Shown: positions 54,213 to 63,329 of the stretch, in pieces
Layout of the letters: every line of letters begins with the position of its first letter
Numbering within the stretch: position 1 is the first letter of the stretch
Assembly (NCBI GenBank): GCA_038146985.1
Contig: JAYQSQ010000018.1
Coordinates: 62,001 to 126,000, forward strand
Source of the DNA: JADHLJ01 sp038146985
GTDB lineage: Bacteria; Pseudomonadota; Alphaproteobacteria; Thalassobaculales; Thalassobaculaceae
DNA length: 64,000 bases
Direction of reading: 5' to 3'
Position numbers and translations under genes: made by a program
The notes under the pieces: model-generated
What the model saw: only the letters and a program-made list of their open reading frames with translations
Databases searched by the model: none
Told to the model about the DNA's origin: nothing

Positions 54213-55534
54213 CTAAACTGGGCTCCAGGCTTGACCGGGGCCCTTCGCCTCGGCCGCGCGCCGCCCTCGGGCCGGTTGCCGAAGGTCAGGTGACCGCCGG
54301 TCGCTCAAGCAGAGATCTTCGCGATGAAGATCCGGAGGACCCATATGGCCGGACAGACCGCGTCGGGTCGACGGGTCTGGTTTACGCCAACCGGTCGAAG
54401 GCGTAGTTATCGGAAAGCCAGGACCGTCATCCTCGATGATCACGGCGAGGTCGCGGTGGTCCCAGGCCACGGTAACCTCGACGGTTGCCGACCGCAAACT
54501 GCACGGCGTTTTGAATCGGGTTCCGAGACCGTGCAGGATTTCGAGGCCGGATCACCAGTGGATCGCCGACCGGTTCGGCCGCGCCGTCCCGCATCGTCGG
54601 GGCCGTGGCGCTCGACAATTATCTCTATTCCCTCTGATGCGGTGCGCGGTAGATCGATCAGGGTGCTCATCGACACCTGTACGTGAGCGCGCCGCCGCCG
54701 ATATCCGGCTGGTTCGACAGCCCCCGCGAGTATGGCGCGGCAGCGCGCGCTCTCGCTGCGCAACAACTCTAGTATCCTCGGCAAATTCGCTGTCAGCGGC
54801 CAGGACGTCGCCGCGAAAGATCGCGATCACCGCCGATGGTGCTGATGGACTGCCCAGTTCGTGCGCCGCCGCCGCCGCCAGCCCGCCCAGCGCCGAGAGC
54901 TGCTGTTCCCTGCCGGGCCATCCGGTTGCGCCGGGCATCGGTCATGCGCCTGGCCTCGTCGGCGACCGCCAAAGGTATAGGCGGCGCTGGGAACGTCGCG
55001 ATGATCAGAGCGCTCCACATACCGAGGTGCCAGGTTCGGAACACGGTGGTCATGTCAGGAGGGCTGGTGCCGCATCAAGCATCGCCGCGATCATGGCCAG
55101 CAGGCATAGCCAGATCGTCGATCTGAGGATAGCACTGTCGCCGAGATCGTGACCGGCGCCAGCAACGGCGCAGTGAGAAGAACCTCATGCCCCCGGTCAC
55201 GTAAAAAGCGCGCGGCCCGTTTGCGCGTGTCGAGAACCGAGCGAAATGGCGGCCGCCCGGTCGCTTAAACGCTGGCTCAGAGGCGCGGTACATGGCGAGA
55301 TTGAGCACGGCGGAAGTACGATGATCCCGAAGCAAAGCGAAAGCGGCGGCGGGAATCCTAGACCAAACTGGACGACCGGATGGCGACGGTGGCGACCAAC
55401 CGCAGCGGATGGTGATCAGGTGCGGGCGCTGACCGCGCCTTCGGAGCATTTGCGCCGTCGCTCCGCCGGGCGGCGGGATGCGGATCAATTGCGCCGAGGC
55501 GGGCGGGTGATGCTTGGTCGGTGTCGCTCGTCAT
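54213..55534 (-). pseudogene. regB: RegB/ActS/PrrB-type sensor histidine kinase, multiply frameshifted
   Basis: The diagnostic H-box of redox sensor kinases is present: REQQLSALGGLAAAAAHELG near 54910-54850. Upstream are LLAPVTISATVLS in the membrane region (~55160) and VADEARRMTDA (~54970). Downstream are VTVAWDHRDLAVIIEDDGPG (N/G1 box, ~54480-54420) and STRRGLSGHMG (~54370). These blocks are in different frames. ATG 55534 is a plausible original start. It is next to the regA remnant, as is normal for this pair. Confidence 0.8.
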
Positions 55535-56481
55535 GGTTTCCGATCCTTGCCCCAGGCGTGCCGTCGTTTTGCTTGTAGCCGGAAGCGCTCATACTCTTCA
55601 TGGCCAATGGTATCGGTTTCCGTGACCCCGACACGAATGCTGTTACCGCAGGCTTGAGGACGCGAAGTAGCAAGCTTGCGGCCCCTATCGTGCTACGCTT
55701 GTTGATCCAGGTCCACGGACCGCCTCGGAGAGCATGCCGGTGCACAATTATGCCTTTCTGGAATCGCCGCCGCGCGCCGCTGGCAGGTGGTTGCCGAACA
55801 CATGCAGCTTCGCGCCGGAATTCTCGCGTTCGGGAGGTGTCTTTATGGTCTCTGGCGCAGCCGAATCGGCCAGCCTCTCGCGATGAGTTGAGCGCGATAA
55901 CCTTCTGGTCCGCTGGATGCGAGACAGGGCAAGCCGAGGCCGCGCTGGTCGGGCGATGGGATCGGATCACGACGTGACGCCGGGCCTTACGACGGAAATG
56001 ATGACACCGACCACAGGACGAAACCAAACGACCGCCTGTCCGTCAGGGTAACTATGCGTTTCGCTGGTTTGTGACGCCGGCGCCGGATTGGGAGGAGTTC
56101 CTGTCTCTTGCGCCGATGCTTGGCCCGGCTTCGAAAGTGCATACGACTCCCAGGTGATCGGTTTGTGGCGGTTCTGGCGGGCGGCGAGCGGACGGGCGGC
56201 GCGGTGGACGAGGCAAGCGGGGCCGGCATTTTTCGGCATTCGCAGCCTGTTGCTGACCCGGCGTCCGGACCTTGCGATGTGAACGCTCGAAGCTGCCCCA
56301 GGGGGCCGCCGAGGCTAAGGTCAGGGACCATGAGCCGGCGCGCAGTCTGTGTGATTGGACAGCCGTCCACACCCGACCCTGCTGACCGCACACGATACCG
56401 AGGATACCGCGCGCTGGACTTGAGTGTTGATCGATGGGCGCTATCTTCCGCCCGCATCACTCAACCGCTTGGAACGCGCAC
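55535..56481. other. ~950 bp with no recognised gene
   Basis: Frames on both strands are short and broken. A plus-strand stretch reading DSQVIGLWRFWRAASGRAAR (~56140-56200) followed by AFFGIRSLLLTRRPDLAM, and TPAPDWEEFLSLAPMLG (~56072-56122), look like protein sequence in different frames, so this may be another decayed gene upstream of the ABC exporter. I cannot identify the family. Confidence 0.3.
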
Positions 56482-57210
56482 ATGTCCGCACCGGCCATCG
56501 AGGCGCGAGGCCTCACCAAGACTTTCCGGTGACGTAACCGCGATCCGCGATGTGTCCTTCGAAGTCGGGGAAGGGCGGATCACCAGTTGCTGGGTGGCAA
56601 TGGTGCCGGTAAGACCACGACGATCGCCATCCTGCTCGGCCTTTTGCTGCGAGAGCGCGGGGACGGCGCGCATTCTCGGATGCGACATGGCGCGCGACCG
56701 TCATCGCGTGCTGCCGCTGATGAATTTCTCCTCACCTATGTTGAATCTGCCGCATCGGCTGACGGTGCGCAGGCAACTTCGGGTGTATGGCGAGCTCTAT
56801 TCGGTGGACCGACCGAATACCGGATCGCCGAGCTTGCCGAGAAACTCGATGAGCGATTTTTCTGAACCAGGCGAACCGATCGGCTTTCGGCCGGGCAAGA
56901 AGACCCGCGTGGCGCTTGCCAAGGCGCTGATCTAAATCGGCCCCGGGTGCTGCTGCTGGACGGGCCGACGGCGTCTCGATCCGGATACCGCCGACTGGAT
57001 CCGCACCTATCTCGAGGACTGTCGGGACGAGCAGGCGACGATCCTCCTGGCGTCACACAATATGGGCGAGGTTGAACGGCTTTGCGACGATATCCTTGTG
57101 ATGCGGCGCGGAGGGATCGTTGATCAGGGGTTCGCCAGCGGAACTTCTGGCGCGATACGGTCGCGCGACCCTGGAAGGAGGTGTTCCTCCACGACATCGC
57201 CGTGACCGGC
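56482..57210 (+). pseudogene. ABC-2 type transporter ATP-binding protein, frameshifted
   Basis: From ATG 56482 the sequence reads MSAPAIEARGLTKTF, and then the frame is lost. Walker A GGNGAGKTTTIAILLGLLL (~56593-56650), ARILGCDMARDRHRVLPLM (~56670-56720), LTVRRQLRVYGELYSVDRPN (~56757-56818), KKTRVALAKALI (~56898-56934), an altered Walker B LLLDGPTA (Glu to Gly, ~56950-56975) and LASHNMGEVERLCDDILVMR (~57047-57105) lie in different frames. Several indels plus the Walker B change indicate a non-functional copy. The permease remnant follows. Confidence 0.8.
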
Positions 57211-57295
57211 AACAGGCGACCGCCTCGTGGGCAGGTCGGCGCTGGAGGCCGTATCCCCTGGCGCAGGCTTTTTCCGGCCGCCGGGTCGCCCGGCG

Positions 57296-58044
57296 ATGAT
57301 CCGCCGGCACTACTACCTTATGCGGCTCAGTCCCCGGCTTGTGGAGATGGCGTATTGGCCGACCATACGCGGTGATCATCTGGGGGTTCGTCACTCAGTT
57401 CTTCATGGGGCACTCAAGCTGGGTCGCGGGCGCATCAGGCATCCTGATCGGCGCGGTGCTGCTGGGATCTGCTGTTCCGCAGCCAGATCGGGTTTTCCAT
57501 GAGTTTTCTCGAGGAGATGTGGTCGCGCAACCTCGGTCATCTCTTCGTCGACCCGCTCCGCCCCACCGAATTCGTGGCCGCCCTGATGGTCATGAGCCTG
57601 GCCCGAGTGATCGGCCTGCCCGTCCTGGGTGCTGGCTTATCTGTTTCCGAGTTCTCGGTGTTCTCCTACGGGCCGGGAATCGTCGCGTTTTCTCCTGCCT
57701 TTGTTATGGGCTGGGGCTCGGCCTGGCAGTGATCGCCTTGGTGCTGCGCTATGGTCTTGGGGCCGAGTCTCGCCTGGGTAGCGTCTTCGCCTTCGCGCCT
57801 ATCAGCGCGGTCTATTATCGGTCGCCTCGCTTCCAGACTGGCTGCAGATCGTCGCGTGGTGCACGCCGTCACTATGTCTTCGAGGGTATGCGCGCGTCTT
57901 TATCGACGGTGTTTTCCGGACGGATTTGCTGATCAGGGCCGTGGTGGTGGACGTCATCTACCTTACCATCTGGCGCCGGCCTGTTGCCTGGTCCTTCGCC
58001 TCGGCCCACGCAGACACGGCCGGCTTCTGCAGACGGGCGAATAG
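57296..58044 (+). pseudogene. ABC-2 type transporter permease, frameshifted
   Basis: MIRRHYYLMRLSPRLVEMAY starts at 57296. Further blocks are VIIWGFVTQFFMGHSSWVAG, SMSFLEEMWSRNLGHLFVDP with LRPTEFVAALMVMSLARV (57499-57615), SVFSYGPGIVAF, a GLAVIALVLRYGLGAES helix (~57715-57770), FAPISAVYY and TYVFEGMRA-like sequence near 57880, ending LLQTGE and TAG at 58042-58044. Six transmembrane helices can be counted if frames are joined. With the ATPase it forms an exporter of unknown substrate. Confidence 0.78.
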
Positions 58045-58050
58045 CCCCAC

Positions 58051-58475
58051 ATGGCGCGGCCGAACCTTGAGCAACGCGCCTTTCTTGAACCGTCGCGTCG
58101 GCCATTTGGCGACGGCGGATGCCGGTGGCATGCCGCATGTGGTACCGGTCTGCTATGCGCTCCACGACAGAGAGCGCTCTGCGGCTCTGGACGAGAAGTA
58201 AAGCAGACGCGGCGCGGTCATTGAAGCGGGTACGAAACATCAGGCGAATCCCCGCGCCGCCTGGTCGTCGACCACTACGACGACAAGGACTGGGAGCCGT
58301 CGGCTGGGTCATGGCACGCGGATCGGCCGAGATCATCAAACCAGACCATAGAACCAGCACGGAGGCCTTAGCCGCCCTACGCCGACGCTATTCGCAGTAT
58401 CGCGACATGACGTTGGAGAAAACCCGATCATCGCATTACGCATCGAAAGGGTGACGGGCTGGGGTTTGCTCTCTA
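58051..58475 (+). pseudogene. PPOX-class (F420/flavin-dependent) oxidoreductase, frameshifted
   Basis: The frame at 58051 gives MARPNLEQRAFLE, then after a shift RRVGHLATADAGGMPHVVPV (~58093-58155), CYALHD, LKRVRNIR (~58223-58245), LVVDHYDD (~58262-58285) and GWVMARGSAEIIKPDH (~58303-58350), ending with HYASKG or, in the conserved frame, IALRIERVTGWG. This is the pyridoxamine-phosphate oxidase-like fold of the TIGR03668-type family. Three or more frameshifts are needed to read it. Confidence 0.72.
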
Positions 58476-58486
58476 GTAGCAAACGC

Positions 58487-59800
58487 TCACGGCGGACGCT
58501 CTAGGTACTGCGCGGAAATATCCAGCCGGTCAAGGGAGCCCAGTTCGATGAAAGCCCATCCGTTGCTAAAGCAGTGACCTTGGCCGTCGCGCCGGTGGTC
58601 AGGCGCGTTGTAAAGCCCCGCGGTTAGGGCCACGATTTTTCGGTTTCTCTGAATTGTTTCGGGGACGGGTGGGCGCATGTTGAGTGCCTGGTGCGGTCGG
58701 ATGTGATTGTACTGGCGGAGCCACTGAGTGATGACGATCTGGGCCTGTCTGGTGGTGCGGAACCATTCGGCGTGGAGCACCTCATGTCTGAGGTGCCGTT
58801 GAAGCGCTCATTGTAGCCGTTCTCCCAGGGTGATCCGGGCAGGATCGAAGAAAGGATTGAAGTTTGACGCCGGCGCGCGTGAGCCATGTCTGGAAGGAGT
58901 TCGGTTGTGAACTCGGTCCGTTGTCCGAGCGCAGATAAACCGGCGTGCCGCGGGCCAGGAACAACGGGTACAGCGTCTCGAGGACATCTGCGGCGCCCAT
59001 CCTGACTGCCACGGTCACGCTCAGAGCCTCGCGCGTAAACTCATCCAAGTACCGTGAGCATCTTGTAGGGGTGACGTTTGCTCAGCCAGTCGCGGACGAA
59101 GTCGATGGACCAGATGGTTGGGGTAGTGGGGCCGGAGCCGGATCACCGAGGCGTCGTGATGGTAGAGCCGCCGGCGCTTTCTGTGGCAGTGCGGCAGCTG
59201 CAATCCTTCTTCCCGCCACAGGCGTTCGACCTTCTTGTGGTTGATGCGCCAGCCCTCTGCCTGCAGCAGCTCGCCGATCTTGCGATAGCCGTAGCGACCA
59301 TTACCCAGCGGGGCAAGACGGATCAGGAAGCCAAACGCAGCGTATCGTAATCCTGGGGATAGCTTCGTAGTACGGGCGCAAACGACACCTCCATGACACG
59401 GCAGGTCCGCCGTTCCGAGGTCCCGAGCTTCTGGCGCACCTGGACAACCGCCTTACGGAGTGCGCCTGACGTCAGGCCCGCGGTTTTTACAAAGTAAAAC
59501 CTCCTTGAGGATCAGCTTATCCAGCTCAAGCTCGGCGACGATCTTAACTATTCGCTGGTTACCTTCTCCAGAGCCTTGAGCTCGATGAGATGGGACCGGG
59601 CCACGCCGCCGAACCGCTTGCGCCGGACGTAGTACGTCGCTTCGCTGATACCGCGCTCAACAAGCTGTCGGCACGTCGCTGGAATAAATTGCACCTCGAC
59701 CTCGCGCAGCAGCTTCAGGATATCTTCATCGCTATGTCGCTTCCGAGGCCATCGTCCTCACCCCTTCATACGACAATGTGGCCCAGTTTCAGGGGCTAGG
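58487..59800 (-). mobile_element. IS3-family insertion sequence remnant
   Basis: OrfA remnants at the right (minus strand) read YYVRRKRFGGVARSHLIELK and LELDKLILKEVLL (~59640-59500). OrfB follows: LPHCHRKRRRLYHHDASVIR (~59200-59140), DEFTREALSVTVAVRMGAAD (~59045-58990) with the first Asp, GTPVYLRSDNGPSSQP (~58960-58910), SPWENGYNERFNG (~58835-58795) with the Glu, and TQWLRQYNHIRPHQALNMRP (~58725-58665). The DDE triad residues are readable, but several frame changes break the transposase. The right end includes GTGGCCCAGTTTCAGGGGCT near 59780. No matching left inverted repeat is clear. Confidence 0.8.
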
Positions 59801-60194
59801 ACACACGAGCGAAGGAAGCGATTGAGATTAAATCTCTTCGTTCAAGACGATGCCCGATACATCGCAAAATCGATAAGCGAAAGGATTTCAGAGGGTATCA
59901 ACCAGGTCGAACCCACCATCACCGATGACATCGGTAGAGCAGGTTCTTCACTTTCTGAGGTAGAGAATGTGAGACGGTTCTCTTCTGGTTGGGGATGTCG
60001 ATGGGTAAGTTCGTTTCTTTCTCATCGTTCGCTTATCCACGAGAGACGGTTTTTCGATGACGAGTGCCGACGCTCGCTCGACCGAAGAAACAGTTGACCT
60101 GAGCCCGCAAACTCCACCAGATTTGGTATAGTCCGTCACCTTTGGGAGACGGATCAGGCGAAAGCACAGTCGGTTCAGTGAAGAGAGCAGATCA
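59801..60194. other. Gap between two IS remnants
   Basis: This 394-bp stretch has lower GC than its surroundings. A 91-codon plus frame (59822-60097) has no recognisable product. The last ~90 bp probably hold the left end of the second IS (TGACCTGAGCCCGC near 60097). Confidence 0.35.
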
Positions 60195-61263
60195 TCGCGA
60201 TTTTGCGTAGAGCAGGAGGCCGGTCAGAAGACGGCGGATGTGTGCCGCCGTCACGGGATCAACGACGCGACGTTCTAAGTGGAAGGTCAAGTATGGCGGC
60301 CTTGAGGTGTCGGAGGCGAAGCGGCTGAAGAGCCTGGAGGGACGAGACGCGCGGCTGAAGAAGTTGCTGGCCCGGAGGCGATGCTGGACAACGCCATGCT
60401 GAAGGACATCGCGTCAAAAAAATGGTGACGCCCGCAGCGGGCGGAGGCCGTTGCCCTGCAAGTGCGGCGCACGCGGTGAGCGAGCAGCGGGCGTGTTGTG
60501 TCCTGGCGGTGGACCGTCGTCCGGTGCGCTACCGTCGTGCCAGAACCTGACGACGCGGAGGTCCGTGAGCGCCTGCGGCGCTCTCGCGCGAGCGGCGGCG
60601 GTTTTATTATCGCCGCCTTCACCTGTTTGCTAGCCCGCGAAGTCGCAGTGGAACCACCAAAGCTCAGGCGGCTGTATCGCGAGGAGAAGCTTCAGGATTG
60701 CGTCGCCGGGGTGGACACAAGCGGGCGCTGGGGACGCGCGCACCCCTCAGCTTCCGGATGGACCGAACCAGAGATGGTCGCTTGGACTTCAATGTAGATG
60801 CGCTGTCGGACGGCGACGCTTCCGGATCCTGGCGATCGTCAACGACTTCACCCGCGAGTGCCTAGCTCTGGTGACACCTCGCTCGGGCCAGCGCGTAGTG
60901 CGGGAGCTCGACACCCTGATCTGGCGTCGGCGGGCCAGGCCGCGAATATCGTCCAGCGCTGGCGGCACCGAACTCACCAGCATGGCGGTGCTGCGCTGGG
61001 AGCCAGGACGAGGCCGTAGGTGGCACTACGTCGCGCCGGGCAAGCCGATGCAGAATGGCTTCGTGGAGAGCTTCAACGGGCGCCTGCGGGACGAGTGTCT
61101 GAACAGGACGCTGTTCACCTCGCTGGGCCACGCCCGTGCCGGTGCTCTGCGTCTGGAAGGAGGACTACAACACCGTCAGGCCGCACTCGAGCCTGGGCGG
61201 CAGAGACTTGCTCCGAGGATCGCCGCGCAAGCAAGTGCAGGGCATGCCCTGCACCTGCTTTAA
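60195..61263 (+). mobile_element. IS3-family insertion sequence remnant (second type)
   Basis: OrfA sequence is clear: KYGGLEVSEAKRLKSLEGRD with ARLKKLL (60267-60365), then LDNAMLKDIASKK ending at an A7 run (60416-60422) that matches the slippery site used for -1 frameshifting in IS3 elements. OrfB parts include RRRFYYRRLHLF-like sequence (~60590), GGTELTSMAVLRW (~60960-61000) where the usual Asp-Asn reads Ala-Gly, GKPMQNGFVESFNGRLRDEC (~61040-61100) and DYNTVRPHSSLGG (~61160-61200). Multiple indels and the lost catalytic Asp make it inactive. Confidence 0.8.
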
Positions 61264-61755
61264 TCCTGCAACAACAAGACATCAATCGATGCCAGGGCTC
61301 TACCAATAGCGGAGAAACTCGGGGCTCGGAGTCACGCTTCGTGAGCGTGTGCTGCAGCCTGAAGTAGCCACTCTGTTTGGGAAGCAGCAAACGCATATGC
61401 CAAGTAGGGTTGATAGAGCCATCTCTGCGGGGAGCGTTGATGAATTACAACCCTGCACGTCGCCTCTGATGTCTTTTTGATTTTTTCCCACTTTTCTGAC
61501 ATTCGCTCGTCTATCGGCTAATTGCGTCAAGCACGATAAAATCGGAGCAGAAGAAGGTTCTATATGAGGCAGAAAACCAGTGCCACAGTCTCCAAAAACA
61601 CCTTCGCAGACAAAAAAGCGTTCCTATGGCTTTTTTCTGCTTCTTGAAGAGCAAGTGTGTGAAGATTGTGTGAAGAGCATATTTCTATCATAAGTAGTAT
61701 ATTTGGGGCAAAGATACTTTGACTATTTTATAACACTGATTTCGTTGAGAAAGTT
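61264..61755. other. AT-richer intergenic region before the tRNA
   Basis: No gene is seen. GC falls steadily toward 61740 (runs such as TTTTTTGATTTTTTCCC near 61470). It separates the second IS remnant from the tRNA-Arg gene and marks the end of the decayed stretch. Confidence 0.5.
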
Positions 61756-61833
<78 letters not shown>

Positions 61834-61897
61834 TGATATGGGGGATGTTTAGCGCCGGTGGATCGGTGTGGCAAGCTCTTGTGGCGACGGGCCCACG

Positions 61898-63001
61898 CTA
61901 GCGTTCGGTCTCGGGGCAGAAGCCGGGCAGCGGGTTGCCGGTGGTGGGATCCGGCTGGTGCTCGTGGCCGGAGGGCAGGGGGGCGGCCGGATCGATTAGC
62001 CAGGCCGCGATATCGCGGCTAACCAGGTCACCGGCGAGATCGCGGAACAGCATGTGATAGCCGCTCGGATAGAGCGCCGCGCGCCAGCGCCGTCCCGAAG
62101 ATGGGGCCGGCAGGCGCGAGAGCATCAGACAGGTCGGCCGCTTCGGGACGATGTCGTCGCGCTCGCCGTTCAGTACCAGTAGGGGCAGCCGCAGGGATCG
62201 GGAGGCTTCCAATGCCCGATCCATCAGGGTGACTAGACCGGACAATGCGTCGATCCTCGTCTCGCGGATAAAGCGGGGGTCGCGGCCGAGGGCGCGCAGC
62301 ATCTTGATATTGTCGGACGGCGTGATCCGGATCCCCTGGGGAACCAGCCGGATCAGCGGGACGGTGGCGGTCGCCGCATCAAGCAGGCCGCTTTGCCAAC
62401 TGGGCATGGTCACCCGGCCCCAGACCGCCGGTGCCGAGAGAACCGCGCCGTCGATCGCCGGGCGGGCATCGCCCGCCAGCGCCACCATGATCACCGCCCC
62501 GCCCATGCTTTCACCCAAGGCGTGCACCGGGAGGCCTGGATGGGCGGCTCGGACCAGGCGCACGACCTCGGCGAGATCGCGGCCCATTGTGGTCTCTCCG
62601 GCCCAGATGCCTCGGCCGGGCGCGCCGCCGAAACCGCGCTGGTCATAAGCATAAACCACAACGCCGATCTTCGCCAGCGCCGCGCCCAGTTCGTCGAAGG
62701 CTCCGGAATGATCGTTGAAGCCGTGCAGCGCCACGACCGCGGCTTTCGGCTCCGTGGCCGGCAGCCATCGGGTGAGCGGCAACCGGGCGCCGTCCCGCAT
62801 GATCGCGTGGCTGGCGGCCAGGCGCGGCGGCTGGTTCGTCTTGAGCGGCGCCTGCACCGCCGGAGCGCAGGCGGCGAGGCCAAGGACAGCAAGCAAAACC
62901 ACGGTAAGGCCCTGCCACGCCATTCGGGGTGGGATCGGAGAACGGTTGGCCGGCGCGTCGGAGCCGGACTGCCACGCGCGTTCTGATGCGTTGAAAATCA
63001 T
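61898..63001 (-). CDS. Alpha/beta hydrolase (lysophospholipase-like lipoprotein)
   Basis: The ~367-residue protein has a lipoprotein signal (VVLLAVLGLAAC near residue 45) and a serine-hydrolase domain: ALHGFNDHSGAFDELG near 88, YDQRGFGGAPGRGIW near 118, the nucleophile motif ALGESMGGAVIMV near 155, LLVLNGERDDIVPK near 280 for the Asp, and SGYHMLFRD near 318 for the His. It fits the monoacylglycerol lipase/PldB-like group. ATG 62923 would give a shorter signal peptide; I kept 63001 because it includes the basic n-region. It is intact, unlike the preceding 14 kb. Confidence 0.85.
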   Translation of the reverse strand: MIFNASERAWQSGSDAPANRSPIPPRMAWQGLTVVLLAVLGLAACAPAVQAPLKTNQPPRLAASHAIMRDGARLPLTRWLPATEPKAAVVALHGFNDHSGAFDELGAALAKIGVVVYAYDQRGFGGAPGRGIWAGETTMGRDLAEVVRLVRAAHPGLPVHALGESMGGAVIMVALAGDARPAIDGAVLSAPAVWGRVTMPSWQSGLLDAATATVPLIRLVPQGIRITPSDNIKMLRALGRDPRFIRETRIDALSGLVTLMDRALEASRSLRLPLLVLNGERDDIVPKRPTCLMLSRLPAPSSGRRWRAALYPSGYHMLFRDLAGDLVSRDIAAWLIDPAAPLPSGHEHQPDPTTGNPLPGFCPETER

Positions 63002-63091
63002 GGTTTCTGGCGTATCATGAGATCTCCGCCCGGTCCACCGGACCGGCCGGCGGAGAACTGTGGCTCTCGGAAACCTTGGCGAGTACATGTG

Positions 63092-63274
63092 ATGGCAAAG
63101 CCGACCGAAATCATTCAGACCGACAAGCACCGGGTGGCGTGCGACGGCGGTAACGGGCCGCTCGGTCATCCCCGGGTGTTCCTGACCATCGGCGCCGAGG
63201 GCGAGGTCATGTGCCCGTATTGCTCTCGGCTGTATCAGTACCGCAAAAGCACCATCGGCGACGCCGCTGATTGA
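63092..63274 (+). CDS. CHCC-type zinc-finger domain protein
   Basis: The 60-residue protein matches the zinc-finger CHCC family. It has VACDGGNGPLGHPRVFLTI near residues 15-33 and VMCPYCSRLYQY near 39-50, supplying Cys, His and two Cys ligands. This family corresponds to bacterial homologues of the NDUFS6 subunit-type fold and is common in alphaproteobacteria as a free-standing gene. It precedes coaBC by 55 bp on the same strand. Confidence 0.88.
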   Translation: MAKPTEIIQTDKHRVACDGGNGPLGHPRVFLTIGAEGEVMCPYCSRLYQYRKSTIGDAAD

Positions 63275-63329
63275 GCCGGTCGGCGAGCGTCGGGAATCGG
63301 GGCCAATAAACCGCCGGAAAGGAGCGTTC

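Noticed and set aside
46900..61755. Integrative island with direct repeats at the tRNA-Arg gene
   Set aside because: I searched for a second copy of the tRNA 3' end (CTTGTCGGGTGCGCCA) near the left border and did not find it, and no integrase is recognisable, so island status stays unproven.
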